Source: Microbacterium murale
GTDB lineage: Bacteria; Actinomycetota; Actinomycetes; Actinomycetales; Microbacteriaceae
Direction: 5' to 3'
DNA length: 64,000 nucleotides
Assembly (NCBI RefSeq): GCF_014635185.1
Contig: NZ_BMCM01000001.1
Span: forward strand, 310,001-374,000
The position numbers were made by a program, and so were the translations under genes. Below, piece by piece: positions 7,403 through 16,595 of the stretch. The notes under the pieces were generated by a model. The model was not told where the DNA came from. It ran no database searches and was given only the letters and a program-made list of their open reading frames with translations. Every line of letters begins with the position of its first letter. The first letter of the stretch is position 1.

Positions 7403-8764
7403 ATGACACGTATCTGGCTCCGCGATCCGCTCGCGATTCACCTGGGATCGGATGCCGATCCCGCGGCCGCTGCGCGCGGCATCGTCGTCGACACGGCGCT
7501 CGGAACGATCGTCGAATTGGTCGGTCGTGGCGAGCAACCACAGGTCGACGAGGTGTTCGACGCCGGCTCGCATGTGATCACGCCCGGCCTCATCAACACG
7601 CATCACCACTTCTACCAGACCCTCACCAGGGCCTGGGCGCCGGTCGCGGATCTTCCGCTGTTCGGGTGGCTCGTCAACCTGTATCCGGTATGGGCGCGGC
7701 TCACCCCTCGGGCTCTGGAGCTGGCGACGACCGTGGCGATGGCCGAACTGCTCCAGTCCGGCTGCACGACGGCGGCCGATCACCACTACCTCTTCCCGAC
7801 CGGCATGGACGATGCGATCGACATCCAGGTCGACGTCACCCGACGGCTGGGCATGCGCGCGATGCTCACGCGTGGTTCGATGTCGCTCGGAGAGGACGAC
7901 GGCGGGCTGCCTCCGCAGCGCACCGTGCAGGATCCAGATGTCATCCTCGCGGATTCGGAGAGGCTGGTGAATCGCTACCACGAGCGCGGTGACGGCGCGA
8001 GGGTGCAGATCGGCCTCGCACCGTGTTCGCCGTTCTCGGTGACGACGTCGCTGATGGCCGACTCGGCGACGCTGGCGGAGCGGCTCGACGTGCGACTGCA
8101 CACCCACCTCGCCGAGACGCTGGACGAGGAGCAGTTCTGTCGCGAGCGCTTCGGCATGCGCACGGTCGAGTATCTGGACTCGGTCGGATGGCTGTCGAAT
8201 CGCACCTGGCTCGCGCACGGAGTGCACTTCAACGAGGACGAGATCGCGGCGCTCGGTGCCGCGGGCACTGCGGTCGCGCACTGCCCCACCTCGAACATGC
8301 GCCTGGCAAGCGGCATCGCGCGTGCCGTGGAATTGGAGGATGCCGGAGTGCCGCTCGGGCTGGGCGTCGACGGTTCCGCGTCGAACGATGCCTCCAACAT
8401 GATCCGCGAGGTGCGCCAGGCGCTGTACCTGCAGCGGCTGCGGTACGGCACCGAGCAGGTCTCGAGTGCGCGCGTGCTCGACTGGGCGACCGCCGGATCC
8501 GCAGCTGCCCTCGGCCGCACCGACATCGGCCGGATCGCCGTCGGCATGCAGGCCGATCTCGCGATGTTCCGGCTCGACGGCCTCGCGTTCTCCGGCTCTC
8601 ACGACCCGATCGCCGCTCTCGTGCTGTGCGGCGCTGAGCGCGCCGACCGCGTCATGGTCGGCGGCGAGTGGCGTGTGCGCGACGGCGAGGTCGTCGGCCT
8701 GGACGTCGAGGCGCTCATCGCCGAGCACCAGCAGGCCGCCCGCGCCCTCGTCGCCGGCGTCTGA
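7403..8764 (+). CDS. 8-oxoguanine deaminase (amidohydrolase superfamily)
   Basis: This 453-residue metal-dependent deaminase converts 8-oxoguanine to urate in the cytoplasm. The metal motif GLINTHHHFYQTLTRAW near residue 65, VRLHTHLAET (third metal His), WLAHGVHF and the metal aspartate in GLGVDGSASND are all present. The HHHFYQTLTRAW signature is typical of the 8-oxoguanine deaminase branch (related to atrazine chlorohydrolases and guanine deaminases). I chose the ATG at 7403 because homologues begin MTRIWLRDP-like; an in-frame ATG at 7277 would translate the hairpin leader. It is divergent from the NCS2 permease, which forms a purine salvage/catabolism pair. Confidence 0.9.
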   Translation: MTRIWLRDPLAIHLGSDADPAAAARGIVVDTALGTIVELVGRGEQPQVDEVFDAGSHVITPGLINTHHHFYQTLTRAWAPVADLPLFGWLVNLYPVWARLTPRALELATTVAMAELLQSGCTTAADHHYLFPTGMDDAIDIQVDVTRRLGMRAMLTRGSMSLGEDDGGLPPQRTVQDPDVILADSERLVNRYHERGDGARVQIGLAPCSPFSVTTSLMADSATLAERLDVRLHTHLAETLDEEQFCRERFGMRTVEYLDSVGWLSNRTWLAHGVHFNEDEIAALGAAGTAVAHCPTSNMRLASGIARAVELEDAGVPLGLGVDGSASNDASNMIREVRQALYLQRLRYGTEQVSSARVLDWATAGSAAALGRTDIGRIAVGMQADLAMFRLDGLAFSGSHDPIAALVLCGAERADRVMVGGEWRVRDGEVVGLDVEALIAEHQQAARALVAGV

Positions 8765-8825
8765 CACCCGTCCGGCAGGCGGTGTCGGGCCTGAAAGAAT
8801 GGATGCTTCGAGGAGAAGGAGCCAC

Positions 8826-9803
8826 ATGTCCTGGATCGTCACCGGCGGAGCCGGCTACATCGGAGCGCACGTCGTGCGTGCACTCGCGGATGCCGGGCTC
8901 ACACCGGTCGTGCTGGATGACCTGTCCAGTGGCGTCGCGTCGTTCGTCCCGGAGGGCGTGCCGTTCGTTCAGGGCAGCATCCTCGATTGCGACCTGGTCG
9001 AGAAGGCGCTCCGCGACCACCGGGCCGAGGGCGTCATCCACGTCGCGGGCTTCAAGTACGCCGGGGTCTCGGTGCAGCGGCCGCTGCACACCTACGCCCA
9101 GAACGTCGAGGGCACGCGCGTGATCCTCGAGGCGATGGAAGCCGCCGGCGTCAGCAACATCGTCTTCTCCTCCTCCGCTGCTGTCTTCGGCACCCCCGAC
9201 GTGCCACTGGTCGTCGAGGAGACCGCGAAGAAGCCGGCGAGCCCTTACGGTGAGTCCAAACTGATCGGCGAGTGGATGCTGCGTGACCAGGCGATCGCGA
9301 CGGCCGAGTCCGAGCATCCGCTGCGCCACACCTCGCTGCGCTACTTCAACGTCGTCGGATCCGCCGACCCGACCGTCTACGACGTCAGCCCCCACAACCT
9401 CTTCCCGATTGTGTTCGAGGCGTTGCTCGCCGGCAAGACTCCCCGCATCAACGGTGACGACTACGCCACGGAAGACGGCACGAACGTGCGCGACTACGTG
9501 CACGTGGGCGACATCGCGGCCGCTCACGTGGCGGCAGCCAAACGCCTGGCGTCCGGCGAGAGCATCGAACCGGCGTACAACCTCGGCTCCGGCGACGGCC
9601 TGAGCGTGAAGCAGATCATGGATGCCGTCGTGCGCGTCACCGGCATCGACTTCACGCCCGAGATCGGCCCTCGCCGTGCCGGCGACCCAGACCGCATCGT
9701 GGCGACAGGCGAGCTCGCCGCCCGCGACCTGGATTGGAAGATGCGCTATACAGTCGACGAGATGGTGCGCACGGGCTGGGAGGCGCGGCGCGCGGCCGAG
9801 TAG
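8826..9803 (+). CDS. galE: UDP-glucose 4-epimerase
   Basis: This 325-residue extended SDR enzyme interconverts UDP-galactose and UDP-glucose. It shows the NAD-binding TGGAGYIGAHVV at the N-terminus, the catalytic serine region FSSSAAVFG, the YxxxK pair in SPYGESK near residue 142 and DGTNVRDYVHVGD. An AAGGAG ribosome site precedes the ATG. It lies 3.3 kb from galTK and is probably transcribed on its own. It supplies the third Leloir enzyme. Confidence 0.94.
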   Translation: MSWIVTGGAGYIGAHVVRALADAGLTPVVLDDLSSGVASFVPEGVPFVQGSILDCDLVEKALRDHRAEGVIHVAGFKYAGVSVQRPLHTYAQNVEGTRVILEAMEAAGVSNIVFSSSAAVFGTPDVPLVVEETAKKPASPYGESKLIGEWMLRDQAIATAESEHPLRHTSLRYFNVVGSADPTVYDVSPHNLFPIVFEALLAGKTPRINGDDYATEDGTNVRDYVHVGDIAAAHVAAAKRLASGESIEPAYNLGSGDGLSVKQIMDAVVRVTGIDFTPEIGPRRAGDPDRIVATGELAARDLDWKMRYTVDEMVRTGWEARRAAE

Positions 9804-9809
9804 ACCGAC

Positions 9810-11144
9810 TCAAGGTGCTGCGACGACGTCGCGGGCGCGGATCGGGTAGAGGAAGAAGCACACCCACGCCAGCATCGTGAAGGCCATCGGCACGACGGCG
9901 AGCATGATCCGGATGCCGCCGTCTACGGCATCCGGCTGAGCATCGCCGAGCGCGGCATCGAAGCCGCTCGCATTCAGCACCCACGCGGCGACGACCGCCT
10001 GCAGCACCACGGACCCGCGCACGACGAACCCGTTCACGCCGAAGTACACGCCCTCACGCCGATGCCCCGTGCGCGCGGCGTCGTCGTCGATGATCTGGGC
10101 GAGCACGACCTCGAGCAGCTGCAGCAGTCCGCCGACTCCGACACCGACCGCGACGCCGACCAGCGCCGCACCGAGCACCGAACCCGGCACCAGGTAACCG
10201 AGCACCGCGACGGCGAAGACTCCGACCGCCCAGAGCACCGCCGTCCGCGGCGACGTGCGCTGCACCACCCTGCTCCACAACAGGATCGCCGGGATCGCGA
10301 CGACGAAGATCACACCGAGAAGGATGCTGCTCTCCCCCTCCGCGGCATGCAGCGAGTACCGCGCGTAGAACGGGATGGCCGCGAGGATCACGGCTATCGC
10401 GGTCTGCACGAACAGCGACCCGAGCACGTACGGCACGAACGCGCGGTTCGCGAAGGTGTAGCGCAGCTGCGCCGTCCACTTCATCGGGGCTTCCAAGGCG
10501 ACCTCGCCTCGACGCTCGAGCATCCCGCCGGCGAACGACCAGACGAACAGCACCAAGCACACCAGACCCAACGCGATCGCCATGCCGGGCCAGCCGATGC
10601 TGTCGTACAGCAGCGGGGCTCCGGCCGTGCCGAGGATCATGCCGACGATCGCGAACACCTGCCGCGGCACATTGCCGCGGGAGCGCTCGGCCGTCGTGCG
10701 GAAGATCTCCGGGAACAGCGCGGAGATGTTCAGCACGACCACCACGAACGCGATGTCGTACACGGCGACGACGACGAGGAACCAGGCGATCAGGCCGCCT
10801 GCGGACAGCGCCGGCGGCATCCAGATCAGCGCGAACGCCACGACGAGCGGAACGATCCCGAGCCCGATCCAAGGAATCCGACGCCCCCACGGCGTGCGGA
10901 TCCGGTCGGACAGCGCCCCCACCAGCGGGTTGAGCAGGGCGTTCAGGATGCCGTGCGCGATCATCGCGGCAGCCACCCATTCCGCAGGCACGGCGAGGTG
11001 GGCGACGTAGAAGTAGACGACGAACGCGGAGAACGTCTGCGCCATCAACTGGATCGGGAACCCAGAGGCCCCGAATGCCACAGACTGAGCGCGGGTGGGC
11101 GCAGCATCCAGACGACGATCGCGGATACGCGCTGCAAGGCTCAT
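9810..11144 (-). CDS. MFS transporter, GPH (glycoside-pentoside-hexuronide:cation symporter) type
   Basis: A 444-residue protein with 12 hydrophobic segments. The loop GALSDRIRTPWGRRIPWI after the second helix is typical of the GPH/MelB group. The substrate is probably a di- or oligosaccharide imported with Na+ or H+. It is last in a minus-strand cluster with a ChbG-type deacetylase and a ROK regulator, which points to an N-acetylated or related oligosaccharide; that is an inference from context. Confidence 0.85.
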   Translation of the reverse strand: MSLAARIRDRRLDAAPTRAQSVAFGASGFPIQLMAQTFSAFVVYFYVAHLAVPAEWVAAAMIAHGILNALLNPLVGALSDRIRTPWGRRIPWIGLGIVPLVVAFALIWMPPALSAGGLIAWFLVVVAVYDIAFVVVVLNISALFPEIFRTTAERSRGNVPRQVFAIVGMILGTAGAPLLYDSIGWPGMAIALGLVCLVLFVWSFAGGMLERRGEVALEAPMKWTAQLRYTFANRAFVPYVLGSLFVQTAIAVILAAIPFYARYSLHAAEGESSILLGVIFVVAIPAILLWSRVVQRTSPRTAVLWAVGVFAVAVLGYLVPGSVLGAALVGVAVGVGVGGLLQLLEVVLAQIIDDDAARTGHRREGVYFGVNGFVVRGSVVLQAVVAAWVLNASGFDAALGDAQPDAVDGGIRIMLAVVPMAFTMLAWVCFFLYPIRARDVVAAP

Positions 11145-11175
11145 TGCTAAGGCTCCCGTTGGCGCTGCGCGTCAC

Positions 11176-12099
11176 TCAAAGATTGCGTTGCACACTGCGC
11201 AGCGCACGCCAGCTTATCCGGATGAGTCCTTCCTGCTCGATGGTTTCGCGAATGACAGGATCGGAGAGCAGCCGCCGCTCGTAGCCGCGTTTCGCCGCGC
11301 CGTAATCGACCGCGGCGCGCAGCTCGTGCCCGTCGACCATCGGATGCAGATAGATCTCGGTCACCCCCGCAGGCACCGCGCGCAGCAGCGCCACGAAGCC
11401 GTCACGGATCTGCTCGTACGTCTCTTCAGCGTCGGTGCCCTCGCCCGCCAACTCGAACGGATGCGTCCAGAGTCGGTCGAGGATGACGATCCCCGCAGCG
11501 TCCGCGGCTGCAGTGGCACGGTCGAGCGCCGGCTGCATCGCCGTGTCGATACCGACGCCGTCGGCGATCCGGGGCAGCCGGAACGGAAGCCCGTGACGGG
11601 AGGCGAGCGCGAACACGGGGCCGAGGAAGTCCCTCCCGGTGTAGAGCCCGTAGACCGAACCCATGTGGTTGTCGAGGTGCGTGACGTCGACGCCGGCGGT
11701 GAGCGCGGCGTCGATCTGCGCCGCGAGTTCGGCCGTGACGTCTTCCATCGATGCCCGTTCTTCCACGGTTCGCACCTCGGTCGGGAAGCAGCCGTCGCGA
11801 TCGACGAGGCTCGTCCCCGCGCCGGTCAGCGGGCGCCAGCGGTAGCGGCTCCACTCGCTGGTGAGCACGAGGTGCACGCCCACGCTCGCATCGGGATGCG
11901 CAGCCGCGAACTGGAGCGCTTCCGGCGCCCATGCGCACGGCAGCATGACCGTCGATGAATCGAGGTGACCGGCGACCAGCAGCTCGGTGATCGCCTCGTT
12001 CGCCGCGTGGCACATGCCGAAGTCATCCGCGTTGAGGATGATCGCGCGCGCTTCGCCGCCGAGTCCAAGTCGGGTTGTGAGATCCGATGGCGCCGTCAT
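11176..12099 (-). CDS. ChbG/HpnK (YdjC) family carbohydrate deacetylase
   Basis: This 307-residue protein matches the YdjC/ChbG fold: metal-binding start ILNADDFGMCHAANEAI (DD at about residues 25-26), GVHLVLTSEW, VTHLDNHMGSVY with the His metal ligand, and a C-terminal EIYLHPMVDG. ChbG removes an acetyl group from chitobiose-type sugars; other family members act on other acylated sugars. The start overlaps the ROK stop (ATGA at 12096-12099), which couples enzyme and regulator. Confidence 0.88.
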   Translation of the reverse strand: MTAPSDLTTRLGLGGEARAIILNADDFGMCHAANEAITELLVAGHLDSSTVMLPCAWAPEALQFAAAHPDASVGVHLVLTSEWSRYRWRPLTGAGTSLVDRDGCFPTEVRTVEERASMEDVTAELAAQIDAALTAGVDVTHLDNHMGSVYGLYTGRDFLGPVFALASRHGLPFRLPRIADGVGIDTAMQPALDRATAAADAAGIVILDRLWTHPFELAGEGTDAEETYEQIRDGFVALLRAVPAGVTEIYLHPMVDGHELRAAVDYGAAKRGYERRLLSDPVIRETIEQEGLIRISWRALRSVQRNL

Positions 12100-13235
12100 C
12101 GGGCGACCATGCCGCCGATTGAGGCGAACCTGGCGAACATGGATTCACGAAGGGCGGATGCCGCCTGACCGATCGCGCCGACCATCGTCGCCTCTCTCCC
12201 GAACGCCGAGGGGACGAATCGCAGCGCGAGCAGATGCGACAGCGCCTCTGCCGCGCGGTCGACCGCGGCCACGAAACACGGATGCGCCGCGTGACCCGCC
12301 AGGACGAACGCCTCCGGATCGATCACCAGCGTCACGCTGCCCGCGACGATCACGAGACGCCTCGCCAATTCGTCGACCATCGCCTTCGCCGCGGTATCGC
12401 CATCGGCACAGGCGTCGAGGTGCACCAGCAGCGGGTCAGCCGGATCCCTGCCGTGCAGGAGCGCGAGATCCTCCACGACGTCCTCGTTGAGCACAGGCAC
12501 GCCGATCGGCACCGGCGGCTGGGGAACGTATTGCACCTCGCCCGCGATTCCGGCGGCGCCGCGACGCAGCACCCCGTCGAGAACGGTGCCCGCGCCGAGT
12601 CCCTGGTCGATCATCAGGAGCGTGAAGCTCGACAGGTCCTGTCCGACTCCGTTGTCCGATTCGGCGAGCGCGGCGAGGTTCACGTCGTTCTCGATGTGGA
12701 CGGGGCACTCGACGTGGGCGACGAGAGCTGTGCGGAACGCACCGCCGTCCGGCCCCTGGTCGTCTCTGATCTCGCCGTCGGGCGTGACGATCCCCGGCAT
12801 GGCGACGACGACATGGCGCAGCGGCCCCCGCGCATCCTGGCGGCACTCGGCGATCAGAGCGGCGATGTCGGCGGCGCGCTCTTCGATGTGACCGAGCGGC
12901 GCATCGCTCTGGGCGCGTACTGCACCGGTCGGGTCGACGAGCGTGACGTGCATCGAGGCGTGGTCGACATGCACGGCCGCCGCGAATCCGAGCCCCGGAT
13001 GAAGGGAGACCCGGGTCGCCGCCGGACCACGCGTGGCTCGGTCCACCCCAGCGGTTGCTACGGCGTCCCCGGCTTCGAGCATCCGAAGGACCTGAGTGAC
13101 GGCTGTCCGCGACAACCCGGTCTCACCCATCAACTCCGCTCGAGTCAACGGCCCGCGTCGTGCCAGCGCCTCCAGGATCGCTCTCACGTTCATCGTTCGC
13201 AGCAGGGTCTGTGGACCCGCCAGAGGTTTGGTCAC
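12096..13235 (-). CDS. ROK family transcriptional regulator
   Basis: The N-terminal winged helix (about residues 10-75) contains LTRAELMGETGLSRTAVTQVL. A ROK sugar-kinase-like domain follows, with VVVAMPGIVTPDGEI and IENDVNLAALAES. The usual ROK zinc motif CxCGxxGCxE is absent: after GIAGEVQYVP the sequence is proline-rich with no cysteines. This suggests an altered effector site. The GTG start at 13235 has GAGGA six bases upstream. It probably controls the downstream chbG-like and GPH genes, and possibly the divergent esterase through the palindrome at 13288-13304. Confidence 0.9.
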   Translation of the reverse strand: MTKPLAGPQTLLRTMNVRAILEALARRGPLTRAELMGETGLSRTAVTQVLRMLEAGDAVATAGVDRATRGPAATRVSLHPGLGFAAAVHVDHASMHVTLVDPTGAVRAQSDAPLGHIEERAADIAALIAECRQDARGPLRHVVVAMPGIVTPDGEIRDDQGPDGGAFRTALVAHVECPVHIENDVNLAALAESDNGVGQDLSSFTLLMIDQGLGAGTVLDGVLRRGAAGIAGEVQYVPQPPVPIGVPVLNEDVVEDLALLHGRDPADPLLVHLDACADGDTAAKAMVDELARRLVIVAGSVTLVIDPEAFVLAGHAAHPCFVAAVDRAAEALSHLLALRFVPSAFGREATMVGAIGQAASALRESMFARFASIGGMVAR

Positions 13236-13287
13236 AACGTTTCCTCGTGCATCGTTGCGGCCAGTATGGCACGCCGTGTCTCACATA

Positions 13288-13304
13288 GCGACACTTTGTG
13301 TCGC
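13288..13304. promoter_or_regulatory. Perfect palindrome GCGACAC-TTT-GTGTCGC between ROK and esterase genes
   Basis: Seven-base perfect arms flank three thymines. The site lies about 53 bases upstream of the ROK start and 45 bases upstream of the esterase start, placed to control both divergent genes. It is a good candidate for the ROK protein's operator. Confidence 0.55.
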
Positions 13305-13348
13305 ACTCATCAGACGAAGATCACGAGGCACCCCGATACTCTCTAGTC

Positions 13349-14815
13349 GTGACCGCATCGCCCATCGCCACCACTGCTTCCGGTCGCGTGCGCGGCTTCT
13401 GGCGAGACCACGGCACACCCGCGGCATCCGCAGCCTTCCTCGGCATCCCGTTCGCCAGAGCGCCTATCGGCGCACTCCGATATGCGGCGCCCGTGCCACC
13501 CGAGCCGTGGACCGACGTGCGCGACGCCACTGAGTACGGCGCCACCGCGCTGCGCGCAACGGGCACCGACACACTCATCCCCGAGCCCGCGATCGCCGGC
13601 GACAACACCCTGAACGTGAACGTCTTCACGCCCTCGTTGGATGCGTCACTGCCGGTTCTCGTGTGGATCCACGGCGGCGGCTACACCGAGGGCTCACCCG
13701 CAAGCCCCTGGTACGACGGCAGCACCTTCAATCGCGACGGCGTCGTGACGGTGTCGATCTCGTACCGGCTCGGTTTCGACGGGTTCGGCTTCATCGAGGG
13801 CGCGCCCCACAACCGCGGAGTGCTCGACTGGATCGCCGCCCTCGAATGGGTGCAGAAGAACATCGCGGTCTTCGGCGGCGACCCGAGCCGCGTGACGATC
13901 GGCGGGCAGTCCGCGGGCGGCGGAGCCGTACTGGCTTTGCTCGGGATGCGGTCGGCGCAGCATCTGTTCCGCGGAGCGATCTCGATCTCAGGTGCGCTGG
14001 CCGACGTGCCGCTCGATCACGCTCGAGAGCGCTCGAGTCGGCTGGCTGCGCTCGCAGGCGTCACCGCCGATGTCGAAGGCTTCCGCTCCGTCGACGAGGC
14101 CGCACTGCACGGTCTGCAGAGCGAGGCCGCGAGCGCCAAGCACGGCCTGGCCGCGCTTGCCGATCAGCTTGCGAGCGGCCCGTCGTGGGGGCCGATGATC
14201 GACGGCGACCTCATCTCCGAGGCGACCGTCGACGCGCTGCGTGCGGGGGTCGGCGGCGACAAGCCGCTGCTGCTGGGCGCCGCCGATGACGAGTTCACGA
14301 TGGTCGCGGAGCGCGAGCGATCGAAGCTGCGACTGATCCCCGCGGCATTGCTGATGCGCCTCTTCCTCGGCAATCGCGATGCACGCCGGGCGTACCTCGA
14401 GGCGAATGCGCCGCAGCGGGCGAAGGGCACCGCCGCGATGATCGGGCGCTACATCAGCGACCACGTGTTCCGCGCGCTCGTGCCGCGCGTCGCGGAGGCG
14501 AGGAACAGAGCGGATGCCCCGACCTGGGCCTATCGGTTCAGCTGGGTCTCGCCCGCCAAGGGCTGGGCGTGCCACTGCCTCGACGTGCCGTTCTGGTTCG
14601 ACGGCCTCGACCGGGAGCGGGTGGAGGCCCTCGCGGGGGCGCACCCACCCCAGTCGCTCGCAGACGAGATGCACGCGGCCGCGGTGCGCTTCATCACGGA
14701 TCGGGATCCGGGCTGGCCGGCCTGGCGTTCACGACCGGGGACGACACGGGTGTTCGACGGGGCGGGCCCGCACGTCACCGATACTGCCTACGACAGCGTG
14801 CTCGCACTGCTCTGA
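13349..14815 (+). CDS. Carboxylesterase type B (alpha/beta hydrolase)
   Basis: A 488-residue type-B carboxylesterase. It has the oxyanion block VWIHGGGYTEGS and the nucleophile elbow TIGGQSAGGGAVLALL near residue 190. The acidic member (DDEF region) and a His near HCLDVPFWF complete the expected layout. The GTG start at 13349 follows the -10 TACTCT (13337-13342) by six bases, so the gene is probably leaderless. It is divergent from the ROK cluster and might remove acyl groups from the sugar that cluster imports. The substrate is unknown. Confidence 0.9.
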   Translation: MTASPIATTASGRVRGFWRDHGTPAASAAFLGIPFARAPIGALRYAAPVPPEPWTDVRDATEYGATALRATGTDTLIPEPAIAGDNTLNVNVFTPSLDASLPVLVWIHGGGYTEGSPASPWYDGSTFNRDGVVTVSISYRLGFDGFGFIEGAPHNRGVLDWIAALEWVQKNIAVFGGDPSRVTIGGQSAGGGAVLALLGMRSAQHLFRGAISISGALADVPLDHARERSSRLAALAGVTADVEGFRSVDEAALHGLQSEAASAKHGLAALADQLASGPSWGPMIDGDLISEATVDALRAGVGGDKPLLLGAADDEFTMVAERERSKLRLIPAALLMRLFLGNRDARRAYLEANAPQRAKGTAAMIGRYISDHVFRALVPRVAEARNRADAPTWAYRFSWVSPAKGWACHCLDVPFWFDGLDRERVEALAGAHPPQSLADEMHAAAVRFITDRDPGWPAWRSRPGTTRVFDGAGPHVTDTAYDSVLALL

Positions 14816-14818
14816 CGC

Positions 14819-15352
14819 TCAACGACCCGAACGAGCCCCGAGCCGTTCGAGGATCTCGCGCACGATCTCCTCGGGCGTCTTGTCGACCACGACGACCATG
14901 CCGGCCTCGTCGGAGTCGAGCTCTTCCAGCGTCGCAAGCTGCGAATCGAGCAGCGCTGGCGGCATGAAGTGCCCCGTCCGCGCATCCGCCCGACTGCCGA
15001 GCAGTTCCCGCGAGCCGTGCAGATGCACGAACAGCACGCCGGGCGCCGCCGCGCGGATGCGGTCCCGGTAGACGCGACGCAGCGCGCTGCAGGCCAGCAC
15101 GAGACCATCGCTCTCGTGAGCGGCGAACCGGCCGCCCACCGCATCGAGCCACGGCCAGCGGTCCTCGTCGGTCAGCGGCGTCCCCGCGTTCATCTTCGCG
15201 CGGTTGGCCTCCGAGTGCAGGGGGTCGGCGTCTTCGAACGTGACGCCGAGCGCCGCGGCCAGAGCGATCCCGACCGTGGACTTGCCTGCGGCCGAGACGC
15301 CCATGACACAGATCAGAGGCGCGCTCTCGCCCGGTCTCGCATCACCAGTCAT
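14819..15352 (-). CDS. gntK: Gluconokinase (GntK-like carbohydrate kinase)
   Basis: This 177-residue P-loop kinase makes 6-phosphogluconate from gluconate. It has CVMGVSAAGKSTVG (Walker A) near residue 17, FEDADPLHSEANRAKM, LACSALRRVYRD and HFMPPALLDSQLATLE, all typical of GntK. The start overlaps the end of manD by 11 bases. It closes the hexuronate operon. A 2-keto-3-deoxygluconate kinase would be expected here and is absent from the window, so either gluconate enters the same operon or this kinase has another role. Confidence 0.93.
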   Translation of the reverse strand: MTGDARPGESAPLICVMGVSAAGKSTVGIALAAALGVTFEDADPLHSEANRAKMNAGTPLTDEDRWPWLDAVGGRFAAHESDGLVLACSALRRVYRDRIRAAAPGVLFVHLHGSRELLGSRADARTGHFMPPALLDSQLATLEELDSDEAGMVVVVDKTPEEIVREILERLGARSGR

Positions 15353-16580
15353 GAACAGTTCCGTCGGCGAGGCGGTTGTACGGCAGGTAGGCCTGCTCGT
15401 ACGGGTACTTGCCCGCCTCGTCCATGTTGAGCTCGACACCGATGCCCGGGTTGTCACCCGGGTGCAGCAGGCCATCCTTCCAGGTGAACGACTGCTCGAA
15501 CACCTGGTCGGTCTTCGCGCCGTGCTGCATGTACTCCTGGATCCCGAAGTTGTGGATCGCCAGCCCCAGGTGCATCTGAGCCGCCATGCCGACCGGCGAG
15601 ATGTCGGTGGGGCCGTGGAAGCCCGACTTGATCTGGTACAGCGCCGCGTAGTCCATGGTCTTCTTCAGCGGGGTGATACCACCCATGTGGGTGACTGCGC
15701 CGCGCATGTAGTCGATGAGCTGGTCGCGGATGAGGTCCTTGAAGTCCCACACCGTGTTGAAGATCTCACCGATGGCCAGCGGCGTCGTGGTGTGCTGACG
15801 GACGAGCTTCAGCGCCTCCTGGTTCTCAGCCGGGGTGCAGTCCTCGAGCCAGAAGAGATCGTACGGCTCGAGCGACTTGCCGAGCTTCGCGGCCTGCAGC
15901 GGCGTCACACGGTGGTGGCCGTCGTGCAGGAGCGGCATCTCAGGGCCGAACTCGTTGCGAACAGCTTCGAAGACACCGGGGAGGTGACGCAGGTACGCAC
16001 GGGTGTCCCAGTCCTCCTGCACCGGCTTCGCACCCCGGCGTGCCGGCTCGTGGTCGTAGCGCGCTTCGCCGCCGCCGGTGTCGGCCGCCTGCGACGCGAT
16101 GCCGTAGATGGCCTTGAGGCCCGGGACGCCGGTCTGCACGCGGATCGCGCGGTAGCCCTGCTCCTGGTGCGAGCGGATCGAGTCGAACAGCTCGGGCAGC
16201 TCCTTGCCCGACGCGTGGCCGTACGCGAGCAGACCCGAGCGGGATGCGCCGCCGAGCAGCTGGTACAGCGGCATTCCCGCCGCCTTCGCCTTGATGTCCC
16301 ACAGCGCCATGTCGACGGCGGCGATCGCGGCCATCGTGACCGGACCGCGGCGCCAGTAGGCCGAGCGGTACAGGAACTGCCAGGTGTCCTCGATGCGCGA
16401 CGCGTCGGAGCCGACCAGCAGCGGCACGACGTGCTCCTGCAGGTATGCGACGACCGCCAGTTCTCGGCCGTTCAACGTCGCATCGCCGAGACCAGTGTGC
16501 CCCTCGTTCGTCGTCAGCTTCAGAGTGACGAAGTTGCGGTCGGGGCTGGTGACGATGACTTCAGCCTTTTCGATGATCAT
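15342..16580 (-). CDS. manD: D-mannonate dehydratase, ManD type (enolase superfamily)
   Basis: A 412-residue member of the enolase superfamily, mandelate racemase subgroup. The metal ligands are seen in LLHDGHHRVTP, LFWLEDCTP and LAIGEIFNTVWD; the ManD-specific loop with GVPGLKAIYGIA carries the catalytic tyrosine. ManD enzymes dehydrate D-mannonate (and in some cases D-gluconate) to 2-keto-3-deoxygluconate. It follows the fructuronate reductase gene by 15 bases, so it takes the place of UxuA in this operon. Confidence 0.93.
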   Translation of the reverse strand: MIIEKAEVIVTSPDRNFVTLKLTTNEGHTGLGDATLNGRELAVVAYLQEHVVPLLVGSDASRIEDTWQFLYRSAYWRRGPVTMAAIAAVDMALWDIKAKAAGMPLYQLLGGASRSGLLAYGHASGKELPELFDSIRSHQEQGYRAIRVQTGVPGLKAIYGIASQAADTGGGEARYDHEPARRGAKPVQEDWDTRAYLRHLPGVFEAVRNEFGPEMPLLHDGHHRVTPLQAAKLGKSLEPYDLFWLEDCTPAENQEALKLVRQHTTTPLAIGEIFNTVWDFKDLIRDQLIDYMRGAVTHMGGITPLKKTMDYAALYQIKSGFHGPTDISPVGMAAQMHLGLAIHNFGIQEYMQHGAKTDQVFEQSFTWKDGLLHPGDNPGIGVELNMDEAGKYPYEQAYLPYNRLADGTVHDW

Positions 16581-16595
16581 GATTCCTCCAGGGTG

